DNA of 64,000 bases from Melastoma dodecandrum (GCA_029817715.1 JARUPY010000050.1:62001-126000), one strand, 5' to 3'. Shown: positions 1 to 11,416, numbered from the stretch's first letter. Made by a program: numbers and translations. Notes: a model not told the origin generated them from the sequence alone.

Positions 1-589
1 TCGTAGACAGACAATTTAGACACTGTTACAGGAAGAAAAAAGTAAATATGAATAATAATGATAATGGAAAAATCACTTGTTCCTCAAACAAATTTAAAAG
101 TTGACACGCACAGTGCTGTAAAAGCTCTGCCATATAACTTTGTTATGTAACGGGCATATATAGACAACATCTTCCATCTATCTTTTTCTCTTGAAAATGT
201 ACCATGTCTGGCCTCAGCTATTGAGTTTTAGTAAAAAAATTTACCAGAAGAAAACGCCAATATCTCGATACACAGAACAGAAAATGAGAACTTTCTAACA
301 AGGTGAGGCCCATGTTTGGTTTTTGAAAGCTCATTCAGCAAAGATTATCACTCAGACACTAAAGCCATCCAGAGAGCAAGATTGCTGACGGTGAAGCACT
401 TCTCAACAGAAAATTACCCAGATGGATGCATCGCAAGCTCTCTGAAATGTCCTTTAACCTTTGAAAGAAATTGACAGAAAACTATTTTCAGAAAAAGTGC
501 AAAGGGACAAGTATCACCAGTCCTTCTTGATGCTTTCTTGTATTACTTCATGTACTGATATAGCAAGAATGGCAGTGTCTGTGAGACTT
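1..589. other. Non-coding flank, no gene seen
   Basis: I see no coherent reading frame, repeat or RNA gene in this AT-rich stretch. It could be the 3' UTR or downstream flank of the possible minus-strand exons at 590-930. That is inference only. Confidence 0.3.
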
Positions 590-930
590 ACTTCAAAATG
601 ACTTTACGTTTGTATTTTCCTGAAGCACTGCTATCAAGAAAAGATTCAATAACATCACCACCAGTTGAATCTTAGCAGCTTCCAGGATTTGATCTGCCTC
701 AATGGATCCTATACTCACAAAAAAGGCTGTATATGTTCCTGCAGAAGAATTTGTTACTTGAAATAAATAATCAAAGGAAGAATTTTGAAAATGAAGTCGA
801 TTCAACTGTTGGAATTGCCAGTCATAGGTTAGAAGACATTAAAATAAGCCCCACTAAACAAGTCGTGATTCTCTATAATGCAGCTGCAGATCAATTCCCA
901 ATCCTTCAGCTGTCTATCCCATGAAAGGTG
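590..930 (-). pseudogene. Possible 3'-terminal exon(s) of an unrecognised minus-strand gene
   Basis: On the minus strand several short overlapping stretches look protein-like. One frame reads WDRQLKDWELICSCIIENHD near 930-860. Another runs through 593-805 (FQVTNSSAGTYTAFF ... LEAAKIQL). A third contains GGDVIESFLDSSASGKYKRK just before a stop near 593. Candidate AG/GT splice signals (TTCTGCAG|GAAC and TTTCAAG|GTAAC) lie between them. I cannot join them into a convincing model and do not recognise the protein. It may be the end of a host gene lying to the right that was cut off by the copia element beginning at about 1258, or a pseudogene. Confidence 0.2.
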
Positions 931-1257
931 TTTTATCTGCGTTTATCTGAAGCCAAGTTTTGCCAGTTAACCAGATCGGGAACAAATGGTAAAGGTGTTA
1001 AAGCATAATGGTTAGCGAATCGGCTTTCTCCCATACTAGCAATCATGCACGTCATGCGGTTACTCCAAGTAGGTTGATAACCCTAAGTGAAAGGCATTCA
1101 GCCAATGAGATCGGCACTTCATTAAAATTCTTTCAAGAATACGTATCATGGTCATTTTATTTAGAAATTTATCCCACTTCCTTCTACGAGAAAAACGTAA
1201 ACTCCGAATTCAACTATTTTTTATTCGGCTCTCATATTTATTCTTGGTTAAGAGGAA
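931..1257. other. Unassigned sequence left of the copia LTR
   Basis: An 85-codon open frame (1008-1265, + strand) covers most of this stretch and runs into the first bases of the LTR. Its translation matches no family I know and it has no clear domain. I treat it as non-genic flank. No clear target-site duplication is visible between this edge and the other end of the copia element at 12,129. Confidence 0.3.
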
Positions 1258-1815
1258 CTTTTTGAAATTTTTCTAATTTGTGCTACCATTAATTATGTAA
1301 TTTTACTTTACCTATTATTTTATTTTATTAAAGTCCATTTTATAAGACAGCCTCTAACATATGACAGTGCATAAAATCGCGCAGTAAAAGTTATTAGGAT
1401 ATTCCCATCTTATTTATATTATGTGGTTCACAGCTGAGTGTAGGCTATTTTATAATCTATGGTCCGTTGATAGATATGACATAGGCTATGGAGCTCCCTT
1501 CCCCGGTCCTTCAAACTATTATTTAACTAATGGGCAAAAGCGATATTTCATAAAAAATCTCTATTAGGCTTTCTGTAAGGCTTTCTAAGGATTACACTCA
1601 CAGATTGTCAGTTTCTTTTGCCTCCTCGATCGAGAGTAGTCGTATAGGAAGGAAAATGAGAAGAAGACTTTGTTGCTAAGGTTTTTGAGAACATCATCGA
1701 GATGGCATCTATAGATACATTTTCTTTAACCATAATCTTTCTCGGTGACTGTAAACCCGCTTAATCGATTTAAGGCTATTTTTTTGTTATTTATGTGATT
1801 GTGTGATTTCTCACA
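1258..1815 (+). repeat. 5' LTR of copia element 1
   Basis: This aligns base for base, with scattered differences, to 11,535-12,129. Shared landmarks are TTTCTAATTTG near the start, TATTTTATTTTATTAAAGTCC, ATAATGTGGTTCAC-like, GAGATGGCAT and a final TTGTGTGATTTCTCA. The left end is worn (TTTTTGAAATTT against TGTTTAAATTT in the 3' copy). The primer-binding remnant follows directly. Confidence 0.8.
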
Positions 1816-1817
1816 TA

Positions 1818-1829
1818 TAGTATCATAAC
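1818..1829 (+). promoter_or_regulatory. Degenerate primer-binding site of copia element 1
   Basis: TAGTATCATAAC stands where plant copia elements carry TGGTATCAGAGC, the complement of initiator tRNA-Met. It has three mismatches. It sits two or three bases after the LTR end and fixes the element's orientation. Confidence 0.6.
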
Positions 1830-2901
1830 TGATTACGTGGATTTACTATCTTTGAGTAAAAAATTCTCAATTTCATGCTAATTGTTCCCGAATTCGCATA
1901 TATTGAAATTGTGTTATCGAGAATTTAGATATGGGTTCCCGATAATTTTTATTATTATTTAATAGACAAAAAGCTTTGTCCCGAATAACATATTTGAGTT
2001 AAACCCAAATTTGGGTTGTCTTGTGTAACCCCTTAGTAGGCTTGGGCTTAATAAATATTAAAAAAACGTGGCCCAATATGGGCCACGCGAAAGCTAGCTT
2101 GGGTGGAGCCTATTTAAAAAAACTATTATAATATAGGTCTGGTCCAAGTAGACCAGGCCCAGCCTAAATGGGCTAAGAAAGGAGGGAATGATGGAGTTGT
2201 GGGCTTAGCCCACTCTATCATAAAGGGGTCGGCCCTTATGACTTACAATAGGCTGATCGTGGGTGGGTCAGCACCGATGACCGCTCCGGCAGTCAAGGCC
2301 GGTCAGCCGGCGTTCTACGGTCAAACTTTGATCGAGAGAAAAAAATTAATAAAAAAACTTGAGATATTAAATTTAGATTGCACGTATTATAAAATTTGTT
2401 TTACGCAATCGTTTTAATTTTTAGATTCGTGGAAGGGGATATAAAATTATTTAAACACGAGCAAATCGTTACACATAATCTTTTGTATGACAAATTCTCC
2501 ATTCGGACATGCATTTATTATCGAAAGAACACCATAATGTGCTGCAATTTTTCGGCTACGAAAGTGTTGTACGTGACTGGTGATGATTCCTTGAAGGTGA
2601 CATGTATTTATTTCTCACAATTTTTATAACACAATATGTTATGTATGATTTCACCAAAGTGAATCACGCATAGTGACACGTGATAGGGTGTGAAAATTCT
2701 TTGATTCTAGATATGTGAATTAGACTTATTTCCCAAAGGGAATGAATTTGTCGAATATGTAGTTTCTTTATTATCCTTGTGGGGAGGTTTCTTTGCTTTG
2801 TGTTTTCTTTGCCAATGGAGAGTTGACATTGGAGTATGAGGATTCTTCGTAATCGTTTGATCTTATTGAATGATTTTGTGTGACTCATAATACTTAATGG
2901 T
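1830..2901 (+). other. Leader of copia element 1, with strong hairpins
   Basis: About 1.07 kb separates the primer-binding site from gag, longer than most plant copia leaders. It holds two neat inverted repeats: CGTGGCCCAATATGGGCCACG (2067-2087) and GGTCTGGTC-CAAGTA-GACCAGGCC (about 2136-2160). GC-rich GGGCTTAGCCCA-like palindromes follow near 2200. No long frame is supported. The small frames at 2199-2417 and 2396-2629 have no recognisable domain. Confidence 0.4.
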
Positions 2902-3907
2902 TGTGTTACTTTTGTTCTACAGTTTCTTTCAATATGTGCAACAATGCTACCACTATTGAGGTGTTAAGTAATTCAAATTATAAGAGGTGGAAGCAGGACC
3001 TCAAGTTTGATATGGGCAGCATCAATCAAGATATGGGTCTTACAAATGTTGAACTTGTGGTACCCACTGACGCGAGCTCAATCTAGGAGAAAGCGAATTA
3101 TGAGAAATGGGCACGCACAAACAAAATGTCCATGCTGGCCATGAAAGAGGTTTATCCCCTATCATCTTCTTAGTGGTTTACCGGAGACAAACAATGCAAA
3201 GACCTCCTCGCTACTATTGAAGAGCGATATCAGGTATCTGATAATGAGGAGATCACACACTTGCTGAACATGATGAATGCTTTGTCTTACAAGGGTTTTG
3301 CCAATGTGCGGGAGTACATTATGAGGTGGGTGCGTGTGTAATCTAAGCTGAGTGCCCAAAAGATTGATTTGCGGAGAATTACATTGTAACTCGTATCCTC
3401 AGCTGTCACCCTCATGAGTTTGGAATGATCAAGACTGCCTTTAATACTCAAGGAGAGAGTTGGACTGTGAATGAGCTTATCACTCGTTATGTAGTTGAGG
3501 AGGAGAAAATCAAGAAGGATATGGGACCAAGTGCTTTTGTAGTAACCAGTTCTGGACTGAGTTTTGATAAAGGAAAAGGATTTTAGAGAAGGTTTAAATA
3601 TCGGAACAGTCAGTGACCTCGTACCTTTAAGAAGTTAGGTGATGGTCGGAGGCATGTTAACACAATTCAAAAGGACATAACAGTGAATAGTAATAGCAGA
3701 ATCAAGTGTTACTTTTTGCGAGAAAATGTGACACTTTGAAGAAAGACTGTTACAAGTATAAGAATTGGCTTAAGAAGCAAAAGAAGAAGAATGTGGGAGG
3801 TAAACCATCAGTTTTGGTTTAATCTTGCCAATGTTTCTTCGAATACTTGATGGATAGATAGTGATGCGTCTGTTCATTATGACCTTGCAGGGATTTCAGA
3901 AGCAAAG
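2902..3907 (+). pseudogene. Copia element 1 gag, zinc knuckle and start of protease (broken)
   Basis: The gag core reads NSNYKRWKQDLKF near the start. ANYEKWARTNKMSMLAMK and LLATIEERYQVSDNEEITHLLNMM follow in other frames. This is the UBN2-type gag of TNT1-like elements, cut by stops near 3084, 3170 and 3340. A zinc knuckle remnant (CYF...GHF-like...DCYKYKNWLKKQ) lies at about 3700-3790. The protease start (IDSDASVHYD, for the usual DSGAS-H motif) lies at about 3850-3890. The coding sequence stops at 3907, where the CRM-like LTR begins, and resumes at 7031. Confidence 0.65.
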
Positions 3908-4440
3908 TGATGCGGAAACACCCAACAAAATAAACTTGAACTCAAACAAATTAAGAAGAACCCGAACAAGATCTGGATAGAACAACCTCGAACCCTGATA
4001 CAGCGATGGCACCACCGTGAACGAAAGGCTACGAACACTCTCAATTCATCACATTTAGATTCTAGGCTAAGTGATATAGAGAATAGATAGAACAACTCAA
4101 GTTTAAACTTTCCCAAAAGGTTCCTCTTTCTCCTTTTGCATATAACCCTTTAAAAGACATCGAAGAGAGTTCTAGACAAACTGCACTAAATGCAATCCCC
4201 ACTAACCCCTTAATCAATTTCTCACTACCACCATCCCACTAACTTCATAAATGACTCCATTTAAGACTTTAAGATATCAAATTCGTCCTTCCATGGGCTG
4301 GGTCTTAGGTAGGGGCCTTTACTTCTCCAAAATGCTTCAGACTTGCCCAAATGAAACATTACTTGGTCCAATCCACTCCAGTACATTATAGGCCACAACT
4401 TCCTCCTTGATTGTAACTTCTTCAATCTGGTTGTGGTGCA
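3908..4440 (-). repeat. 3' LTR of the nested CRM-like element
   Basis: This is bounded by TGATGCGGAAAC on the left and GTTGTGGTGCA on the right. The minus-strand sequence just outside the right edge is AAAGGGGGAATGATG, a good polypurine tract, which proves the element runs right to left. The 217 bp at the right end recur at about 6811-7030. The polyprotein frame (HHNQIEEVTIKEEVVAYNVL) reads across the polypurine tract into this LTR. Confidence 0.7.
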
Positions 4441-5530
4441 CATCATTCCCCCTTTGTTGGAAAAGATTTGTCTTCAAATCTAAGGGGTCTTCATCATCCT
4501 CGTATGGTGCCAGGTCTTGAACATTGAAAGTTGCCGAAACTTCATATTCTCCTGGGAGGTCGATCTTGTAGGCGTTATTGTTGATCCGTTCCACCACACG
4601 AAAAGGTGCTTCTGCTCAAGTCATGAGTTTATTCTTTCGCCTTGTAGGAAACCTTTCTTTGCGAAGATGAATCCACACCAGATCACCGGGTTGGAAGATC
4701 TGTTCCTTGCGTCCTTGGTTCGCCTTCTTCATGTATCTTTCATTTTACTTCTCAATATTTGCTCGAATCTGCTGGTGGAGGTTCAGCATTGCCTCGGCTC
4801 ATTTGACAGCATCCATGTTCACGGCATCCTTGCTAGGCATCGGTAACAGTTCAATAGGTACCTGCAGGTTAATACCATAAACTACCTCAAAGGGAGATGC
4901 TTTCGTAGTGCTGTGATGAGCTCGGTTGTATGCAAATTCGGCATGGGCAAGCTTGATGTCCCAATCCTTCTGATTCTTTGACACCATTGTCCTAAGGATG
5001 GCTCCCATTGTTCGATTAACTACCTCCGTTTGGCCATCAGTCTGAGGGTGACAAGTGGTGCTAAAGAGTAGTTTCGTCCCAAGGTTGTGCCACAATGTCT
5101 TCCAGAAGTAACTCAGGAACTTTGCATCACGAACGGATACAATCGTCGTTGGAATACCATGTAGCCGAACAATTTCGCGAAAGTAGAGATCCGCAACATT
5201 AGTGGCATCGTCGGTCCTCTTGCAAGAAATGAAATGTGCCATCTTCGAGAATCGATCAACAACCACCACTATGGAGTCCTTTTGTCGCTGCGTTTGTGGC
5301 AATCCAAGAACGAAGTCCATGGTGACATGCTCCCATGGACGATCTGCCATCGGTAGAGGAGTGTAGAGGCCTTGTGGCTAGATATGACTCTTCGCTCGCT
5401 GACAAATGCTACACCGTCGAACCAGCACCTAGACGGCTTTGTTCATCCCTGGCCCCTAGAAATGTTCATGCAACATTTCAAATGTCTTCTGCACCTCGAA
5501 ATGGCCACAATCCCTCCTTCATGAACTTCT
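4441..5530 (-). pseudogene. Integrase and C-terminal region of the CRM-like element
   Basis: The integrase core is open from 5350 to 4799 on the minus strand (183 codons). It shows [17 protein letters not shown] (first catalytic D), a second D-site whose usual SDRD reads VSVRDAKFL, and [18 protein letters not shown] with the catalytic E. It ends [19 protein letters not shown]. After a frame break, 4597-4337 carries MVERINNNAYKIDLPGEYEVSATFNVQDLAPYEDD, the GPY/F-to-C-terminal part. It runs on over the polypurine tract into the LTR. The HHCC region near 5400-5530 is badly decayed. Confidence 0.65.
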
Positions 5531-6806
5531 CAAATTAGCAATTCTCGAACAGAGCTTCGAGGAACGCATAGTCTTGGACCTCGAAATACGAAACCATTGA
5601 GAAGATGGTAATGCTCCATTGCCTTGGTCAAGCACTCGTGGTAAATCTCCTTGAAATCGTCATCGGTGGCGTACAACTCCTTCCGCGCCTCAAATCCAAT
5701 CAACTTGGATTCCATTATACTGATTAACGTCATTTTCCTTGATAAGGCATCCGCAACCACATTCTTTGCTCCAAACTTGTGTTTCAGCATGAATGTGAAT
5801 GTTTGAAGGAACTCCACCCATTTCGCATGTCGCTTGTTGAGCTTGACCTGCCCATTTATGTGCTTCAAAGCTTCGTGGTATTTGTTGATGTTACCAAAGA
5901 GGTGTTGTTCTCGAAGCTTGGCGAACAGCTGTCGAAGGTGCTTCAAGTGCTCATTTTGCTACGACTATACACAAGAATGTCGTCAAAATAAACAACGACG
6001 AACTTGCTAAGGAAAGGTCGGAACACCTGGTTCATCAATCTCATGAAAGTGCTAGGCGCGTTCGAGAGACCGAAGGGCATAACAAGACATTCGTACAAGC
6101 CGAACTTGGTCTTGAACGCCGTCTTCCATTCATCTCCTTCTTTCATATGAATTTGGTGATATCCACTACACAAATCCACCTTCGAGAAAACACGCGCGCC
6201 ATACAGCTCATCAAGCATGTCATCTAAACGAGGAATGGGAAACCTATATTTGACCGTTATCTTGTTGACAGTGCGACTGTATGCGCACATTCTCCATGAA
6301 CAATCCTTCTTAGGCACGAGGATTGCGGGAACCGAACATGGGCTGAAACTTTCTCACACGAACCCCTTTTGGATAAGCTCTTCCACTTGCCGTTGTAGCT
6401 CCTTTACTTCTTCAGGATTGCAGTGATAGGCTGGTTTATTGGGAAGCGTCACCCCTGAAATGAGATCAATTTGATGTTGGATATTCTGTAATGGTGGAAG
6501 TCCTCCTGGCATTTCCTTCGGAAACACGTCCTCGAACTCCTGAAGTAATCTCTTTACTAGAGGGTGTGTAGTTGCTTCTGCCTCCATGCTTTCCTTGAGG
6601 ATGATCAAGATGTACATGTGCTCATTGCCTCGAACAGACTTGATCAACTCAACTTACTTCAGAATTTGACTTTGAGCATCCTTCAATGGCCTTGACGTGG
6701 TGGCTGGTGCAGACAATGGTAGAAGCGTGATCTTCTTCTGGTCCATAGTGATAGAGTAGGTATTCAGATACCCATCTTGCACAGCTCGTCGATCATATTG
6801 GATAAG
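5530..6806 (-). pseudogene. RT and RNase H of the CRM-like element (broken)
   Basis: Reading right to left: late protease (YSITMDQKKITLLP, about 6750), then the link into RT (EDVFPKEMPGGLPPLQNIQH, about 6530). RT palm follows: [20 protein letters not shown] (6317 leftward), [15 protein letters not shown] with the first catalytic D, and [14 protein letters not shown] with the YxDD motif. RNase H end and connection follow: HINGQVKLNKRHAKWVEFLQ and [10 protein letters not shown] (5946-5530). At least two frame breaks and one stop separate the blocks, and most of the N-terminal RNase H is deleted at about 5945. It is non-functional. Confidence 0.7.
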
Positions 6807-7030
6807 CTCATCCCACTACCACCATCCTACTAACTTCATAAATGACTCCATTTAAGATTCTAAAACATCAAATTCGTCCTTCCATGGGCTGGGTCTTAGG
6901 TAGGGGCCCTTAGTTCTACAAAATGCTTCATACTTGCCCAAACGAAACATTATTTGGTCCAATCCACTCCAGCACATTATAGGCCACAACTTCCTCCTTG
7001 ATTGTAACTTCTTCAATCTGGTTGTGGTGA
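6807..7030 (-). repeat. Truncated 5' LTR of the CRM-like element
   Basis: This is a direct copy of the outer part of 4224-4440. It shares CTACCACCATCC, ACTAACTTCATAAATGACTCC, CCATGGGCTGGGTCTTAGGT and TTGATTGTAACTTCTTCAAT, with about a dozen substitutions. It is only about 220 bp against 533 bp for the other copy. The missing part and the primer-binding site, gag and most of PR were lost in one deletion. Confidence 0.65.
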
Positions 7031-8340
7031 GCTGCCATTGAATTTATAGGAGTTGTTAAACTTCCTTTATATTCAGGCTTTGAACTTGTTTTAGAAAACG
7101 TTTTGTATATTCTCACTTTTAGGAGAAACTTGAATTCTGTTCCTATTTTGGATAAGTATGGATTCATTTGTTTATTTGGTAATGGCTCAATGCGGTTATC
7201 ATTAAATTCAAAAGTTGTTAGCAACGCAACATTGTCGAATGGTCTTTATAGATTGAATTTGGTACATTCATATAGTGTGGAATCCTTATGTGCTGAATCT
7301 TCAGCTCTAAAGAGAGTTTTGTCGAATGAGAAGTCTTAAATGTTGTGGCACAAACGTTTGGGCCACATATCTAAAGAGCGAGCGGGACGTCTTGTAAAGA
7401 ACAATTTGCTTCTATCTCTTGATTTAAGTGACAAGGAGACTTGTGTTGATTGTATCCGAGGAAAGTTGGCGAAGACTCGGAAGAAGGGAGCCACACATAG
7501 TACTGGTCTATTGGAGATTGTGCATACCGATATTAGTGGACCTCTTCGGACTCCTTTGTTTGGATAAGTATTTCATCACCTTCATAGACGATTTCCCCTG
7601 ATACGGCTACATGTTTATCATAAAAGAGAAGTCAAAGGCTATGGAGAAATTCGAGGTCTTCAAGTTAGAAGTTGAAAATCAGTTGGAGAAAACAATTAAG
7701 ATTGTGAGATCGGATAGAGGTGATGGGTATTATGGTAGACATACAAGCTCCAGCCATGAGATGGACCGTTTGCTAAATTTTTGCATGAATATGGCATCAT
7801 ACCGCAAAATATGCCTTATACTCCTGAGAAGAATGGCGTGGTGGAATGAGAGAACCGATCTATGATGGATATGGTAAGGAGCACGATAGATAAAACTCCA
7901 TTTGAGTTGTGGACTCGAAGAAAGCATACTCTTAATCATTTTCACGTTTGGGGTTTCCACAAAAGTGAGATTGTTTGATCCCGTTAAGAAGAAGACAGAT
8001 CCCGGAACAGTTCGTGCTTTCTTCATTGGATATCCGATAATGTCTATGGGTTATAGATTCTATTATCCCTCAAGGGGAAATAAAGTAGTGGAGTCTCTTA
8101 CTACGAAGTTTCTGGAGAATGATATTGCATATGTGCAAGATTTTCCTACCACCTCATCCGATTATCGAAATTTCGTTGTCATTCATGTGTCGCCTTCTAC
8201 GGGAGCTACAATTATTACGGCTCCCATTGGAAATATTGATTCATCAGAGGGTGCAGATGGAGAAGAGCCGGATATGATTGTTGAAAATCCTTCGGTTGTC
8301 CCAGAAATTGTTCCTGTGAGGAGATCAACAAAGTAAGGAG
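7031..8340 (+). pseudogene. Copia element 1: protease end, GAG-pre-integrase and integrase
   Basis: The copia frame resumes with AIEFIGVVKLPLYSGFELVL and FRRNLNSVPILDKYG (protease tail). Then comes MLWHKRLGHISKERAGRLVK with CVDCIRGK, the zinc-binding GAG-pre-integrase domain (7340-7480), and LEIVHTDISGPLRTP with the first integrase D (about 7510). KIVRSDRGDGYYG holds the second D (about 7700). The catalytic E region (about 7840) is eroded to a WNERTD-like stretch. The linker to RT ends in a valine/proline-rich region (PEIVPVRRSTK, 8336). Stops at 7338, 7565, 7862 and 8334 cut it into pieces. Confidence 0.7.
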
Positions 8341-9631
8341 ACATGATTTATCTGATGATTGCATTGTCTTTCTTGGCGAAGATTGCGGTAGATTAGTGAG
8401 TGATCCAATAAACTTTGAGGAAGCAGTCGGCGGACCTTGAAGCAGTGAATGGTTTGCTGCAATGAAAGATGAGTTGCAGCAGTCTATGGCGGCTAATGAT
8501 GTGTGGGAGCTCTCTGAATTGCCGGTTGGTCAAAAGGCAGTTGGTTGTGAATGGGTGTTTAAGACCAAGAAAGATGCAAAAGGAAACATTAAACATCACA
8601 AGGAAAATTTAGTTGCTAAGGGATTCACTCAACGAACTGGTGTTGACTACACCAGGACTTATTTTCCGGTTTCCTCTAAAGATGCATTCAGAATTATGAT
8701 GACATTAGTTGCACACTTTGATATAGAGTTACATAAGATGGATGTGAAAACAACCTTTCTGAATGGGAACCTCTTGGAGAGTGTTTATATGGTACAACCA
8801 GAGGGTTTTGTCGTAGAATGATTTGAGCACATGGTTTGCAAATTAAAGGAGTCTATTTATAGACTAAAGCAGGCTTCACGATGAAGGTATTTAAAGTTTG
8901 ATGAGGTAGTATTTATATCCTTGTTCTCTATGTGAGTTTATATGATGACTAGTGGGAGTAGTTTCAATTTTCTTGTCCTCATGTGGAAGATATCCTTCGG
9001 GCAAGCAATGATTTAACATTGTTGCATGAAACTAATGAGATGTTGTCAAGAACTTTTGACATGAAGGACTTAAGTGACGCAGCTTCTGTGCTTCGAATGC
9101 TGTTAAGAAGGTAATGAGGTATTTGCAACGAACTAAGGCTAACATGTTGGTCTATAAGAGAGTAGATAACCATGTGGTGGTTGGACATACAGATTTCGAT
9201 TTTGCCGATTGTTCTGATGACATGAAGTCTACCTCAGGTTACATATTCATGTTGGCTGAGGAGCTATTTCCTGGAAACGTGTTAAACAAACTCTCATAGC
9301 TTCCTCGACCATGTAGGTAGAGTTTGTTGTATGTTATGGGGCGTCTTCTCATGTTGTTTGGATCATAAATTTTATTTCAAGCCTTAGAGTTGTTGACTCA
9401 ATTTCTATATCATTAGTGATGTATTGTGATAACAGCGCTGCGGTGTTCTACTCCAAGAACAACCGAACTATTAGTGGTTCAAAGCACATGGAGATTAAGT
9501 ATCTTAAGGTTTGCGAGCTAGTACAACAAGGCGATATTGTTGTTGAACATATTGGTACGGAGTCGATGTTAGCAGATCCATTGACTAAAGGGCTTAGACC
9601 CTTAGCTTTTAAGAAACATGTTGTAGATTAG
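8341..9631 (+). pseudogene. Copia element 1: RT and RNase H, copy A (internally deleted)
   Basis: Copia RT starts with WFAAMKDELQQSMAANDVWEL (8450). It continues through GCEWVFKTKKDAKGNI and GVDYTRTYFPVSSKDAFRI to MDVKTTFLNGNLLESVYMVQ (8821 stop). The following 270 bp are decayed RT with stops. Compared with copy B (10,003-11,030), about 310 bp are missing at about 9090-9100, where RT joins RNase H directly. RNase H resumes as AKANMLVYKRVD (9134), [12 protein letters not shown] and MYCDNSAAVFYSKN (catalytic D), ending ADPLTKGLRPLAFKKHVVD (9631). Confidence 0.65.
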
Positions 9632-11416
9632 GGTGTCTTCGAGTCCTTTGATATTTCGGTTAGTGGGAGTTTGTGATACTCTTTTGTTGTATCCGACATT
9701 TTTTTTATGAACTTATCTTGAGACTTGGTGCTTAGTCTCGAGTAGGACGATATTGTCTCGCAAGTTTGTCTCTAATAAAACACCATAAAGTTTACGCGCA
9801 TTCTGGTTTATGAGACATCTAATGGAGCATCATTGGCTCGATGGTCTTTCTGGCTCGTTTGGGCGTTAGGTTACAAAAAGATGTGGACCGACTGAAATAT
9901 CATCGAATTTGATCTTATACGAGATGTTATTTCGGCTACACCACCACACTGACCCGTGATGGCTTGATTACTTAATGTTGTGATTATGGTTGTCCTGTAT
10001 CATTGTTAGATGCCGTGACTCGGTGTGTTTATATGAGAACTAGTGGTAGTAGTTTCATTTTTCTTGTCCTCTATATGGATGATATCCTTCTATCAAGCAA
10101 TGATTTAGAATTTTTGCACGAAACTAATGAGATGTTGTCTAGAACTTTGGATATGAAGGACTTAGGCGAGGCTGTTTATGTGCTTGGAATTGAAATTTGT
10201 CAAGACAGATCTCGGAATGTGCTGGGACTGAATCAAATAGGTTATATTGATAAGGTACTTGAGCGATTCTCTATGCAGTCTTACAAACCTGGAGAAGTAC
10301 CAATAGTGAAAGGAGAAAAGTTTAGTAAAGATCAATGTTCCAAAAATGATATTGAGAAAGAGTCCATGAATGACATACCTTATAGCAGTGTAGTTGGCAG
10401 CTTGATGTATGCTCAGGTCTGTACTAGACCATATCTTGCCTTTTCTGTCAGTATTCTTGGCAAATATTTGTCTGATCCGGGAAGGGAGCATTGGATTGCT
10501 GCTAAGAATGTAATGAGATATTTGCAACGAACTAAGGCAAACATGTTGGTCTATAAGAGAGTGGATGACCTTGAGGTGGTTGGATAAACAAATTCCGATT
10601 TTGCTGGTTGTTCTGATGACATGAAGTCTACCTCAGGTTACATATTCATCTTGGTTGGAGGAGCTATTTCCTGGAAAAGTGTTAAACAAACTCTCGTAGC
10701 TTTCTCAACCATGCAGGTAGAGTTTGTTGCATGTTATGGGACGTCTTCTCATGTTGTTTGGCACATAAATTTTATTTCAAGCCTTAAAGTTGTTGACTCA
10801 ATTGCTATATCATTAGTGATTTATTTTGATAATATCGCTGCGGTGTTCTACTCCAAGACAACCGAACTACTGGTGCTTCTAAGCACATGGAGATTAAGTA
10901 TCTTATGGTTTGCGAGCTGGTACAGCAAATCGATATTGTTGTTGAACATATTGGTACGGAGTCGATGTTAGCAGATCCATTTACTAAAGGGCTTAGACCC
11001 GTAGCTTTTAAGAAACATGTTGTAGATTAGGGTGTCTTCGAGTCCTTTGATATTTTCGGTTAGTGAGTTTATGATACTCTTTTGTTGTATTCGACATTTT
11101 TTTTATGAACTTATCTTGAGACTTAATGCTTAGTCTCGAGTAGGACGATATTGTCTCTCAAGTTTGTCTCTAATAAAACATCGTAAAGTTTACACGCATT
11201 CTGGTTTATGAGACATCTAATGGAGCATCATTTGCTCGAAGGTCTTTCTGGCTCGTTTGGGCGTAAGGTTACAGAAAGATGTGGACCGACTGAAATATCA
11301 TCGAATTTGATCTTATACGGGATGTTATTTCGGCTACACCGCCACATTGACCCGTATGGCTTGATTACTTAGTGTTGTGATTATGGTTGTCATGTATCAT
11401 TGTTAGATGCTATGAC
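8930..11416 (+). repeat. Tandem duplication of the copia pol 3' end and 3' untranslated region
   Basis: Unit A (about 8930-10,020) and unit B (about 10,021-11,416) align in order: ACTAGTGG-AGTAGTTTCA, ACATGAAGTCTACCTCAGG, AAGAAACATGTTGTAGATTA, GGTGTCTTCGAGTCCTTTGA, CTTATCTTGAGACTT, CATCGAATTTGATCTTATAC and TATCATTGTTAGATGC. Unit A differs by an internal deletion of about 310 bp at about 9095. The copies differ by several percent, so the duplication is not recent. The most likely origin is unequal recombination between two related elements. Confidence 0.75.
10003..11030 (+). pseudogene. Copia element 1: RT/RNase H, copy B
   Basis: The second copy of the pol 3' end begins at TRCVYMRTSGSSFIF with LVLYMDDILL (YxDD-type catalytic motif, about 10,063-10,090). 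It continues through DMKDLGEAVYVLGIEI, VLGLNQIGYIDKVLERF, YSSVVGSLMYAQVCTRPYLA and AKNVMRYLQRTKANML. A TAA stop falls near 10,585. RNase H follows as [20 protein letters not shown] to about 10,971, then shifts frame before ADPFTKGLRP. The upstream half of RT is absent, so this is a duplicate of the 3' part only. It is better preserved than copy A. Confidence 0.7.

Larger units (their letters stand above)
3908..7030 (-). mobile_element. Nested Ty3/gypsy chromovirus (CRM-like) deletion derivative
   Basis: An antisense gypsy element interrupts the protease of copia element 1. Its 3' LTR is the left copy (3908-4440). A truncated right copy (about 6807-7030) is all that remains of the 5' LTR. Between them, on the minus strand, lie the end of protease, RT, RNase H and integrase. 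Primer-binding site, gag and most of the protease are missing: the partial 5' LTR joins directly to late-protease codons near 6806. The integrase ([33 protein letters not shown]) and the polyprotein running on into the LTR resemble CRM-group chromoviruses. The lineage call is from memory of the family, so moderate. No clear target-site duplication is visible. Confidence 0.7.

Noticed and set aside
1008..1265. 85-codon open frame left of the copia LTR
   Set aside because: It has no recognisable domain, no neighbour that supports it, and its end overlaps the LTR start.
4261..4597. Two small minus-strand frames as separate genes
   Set aside because: They are the end of the CRM-like polyprotein running over the polypurine tract into the LTR.
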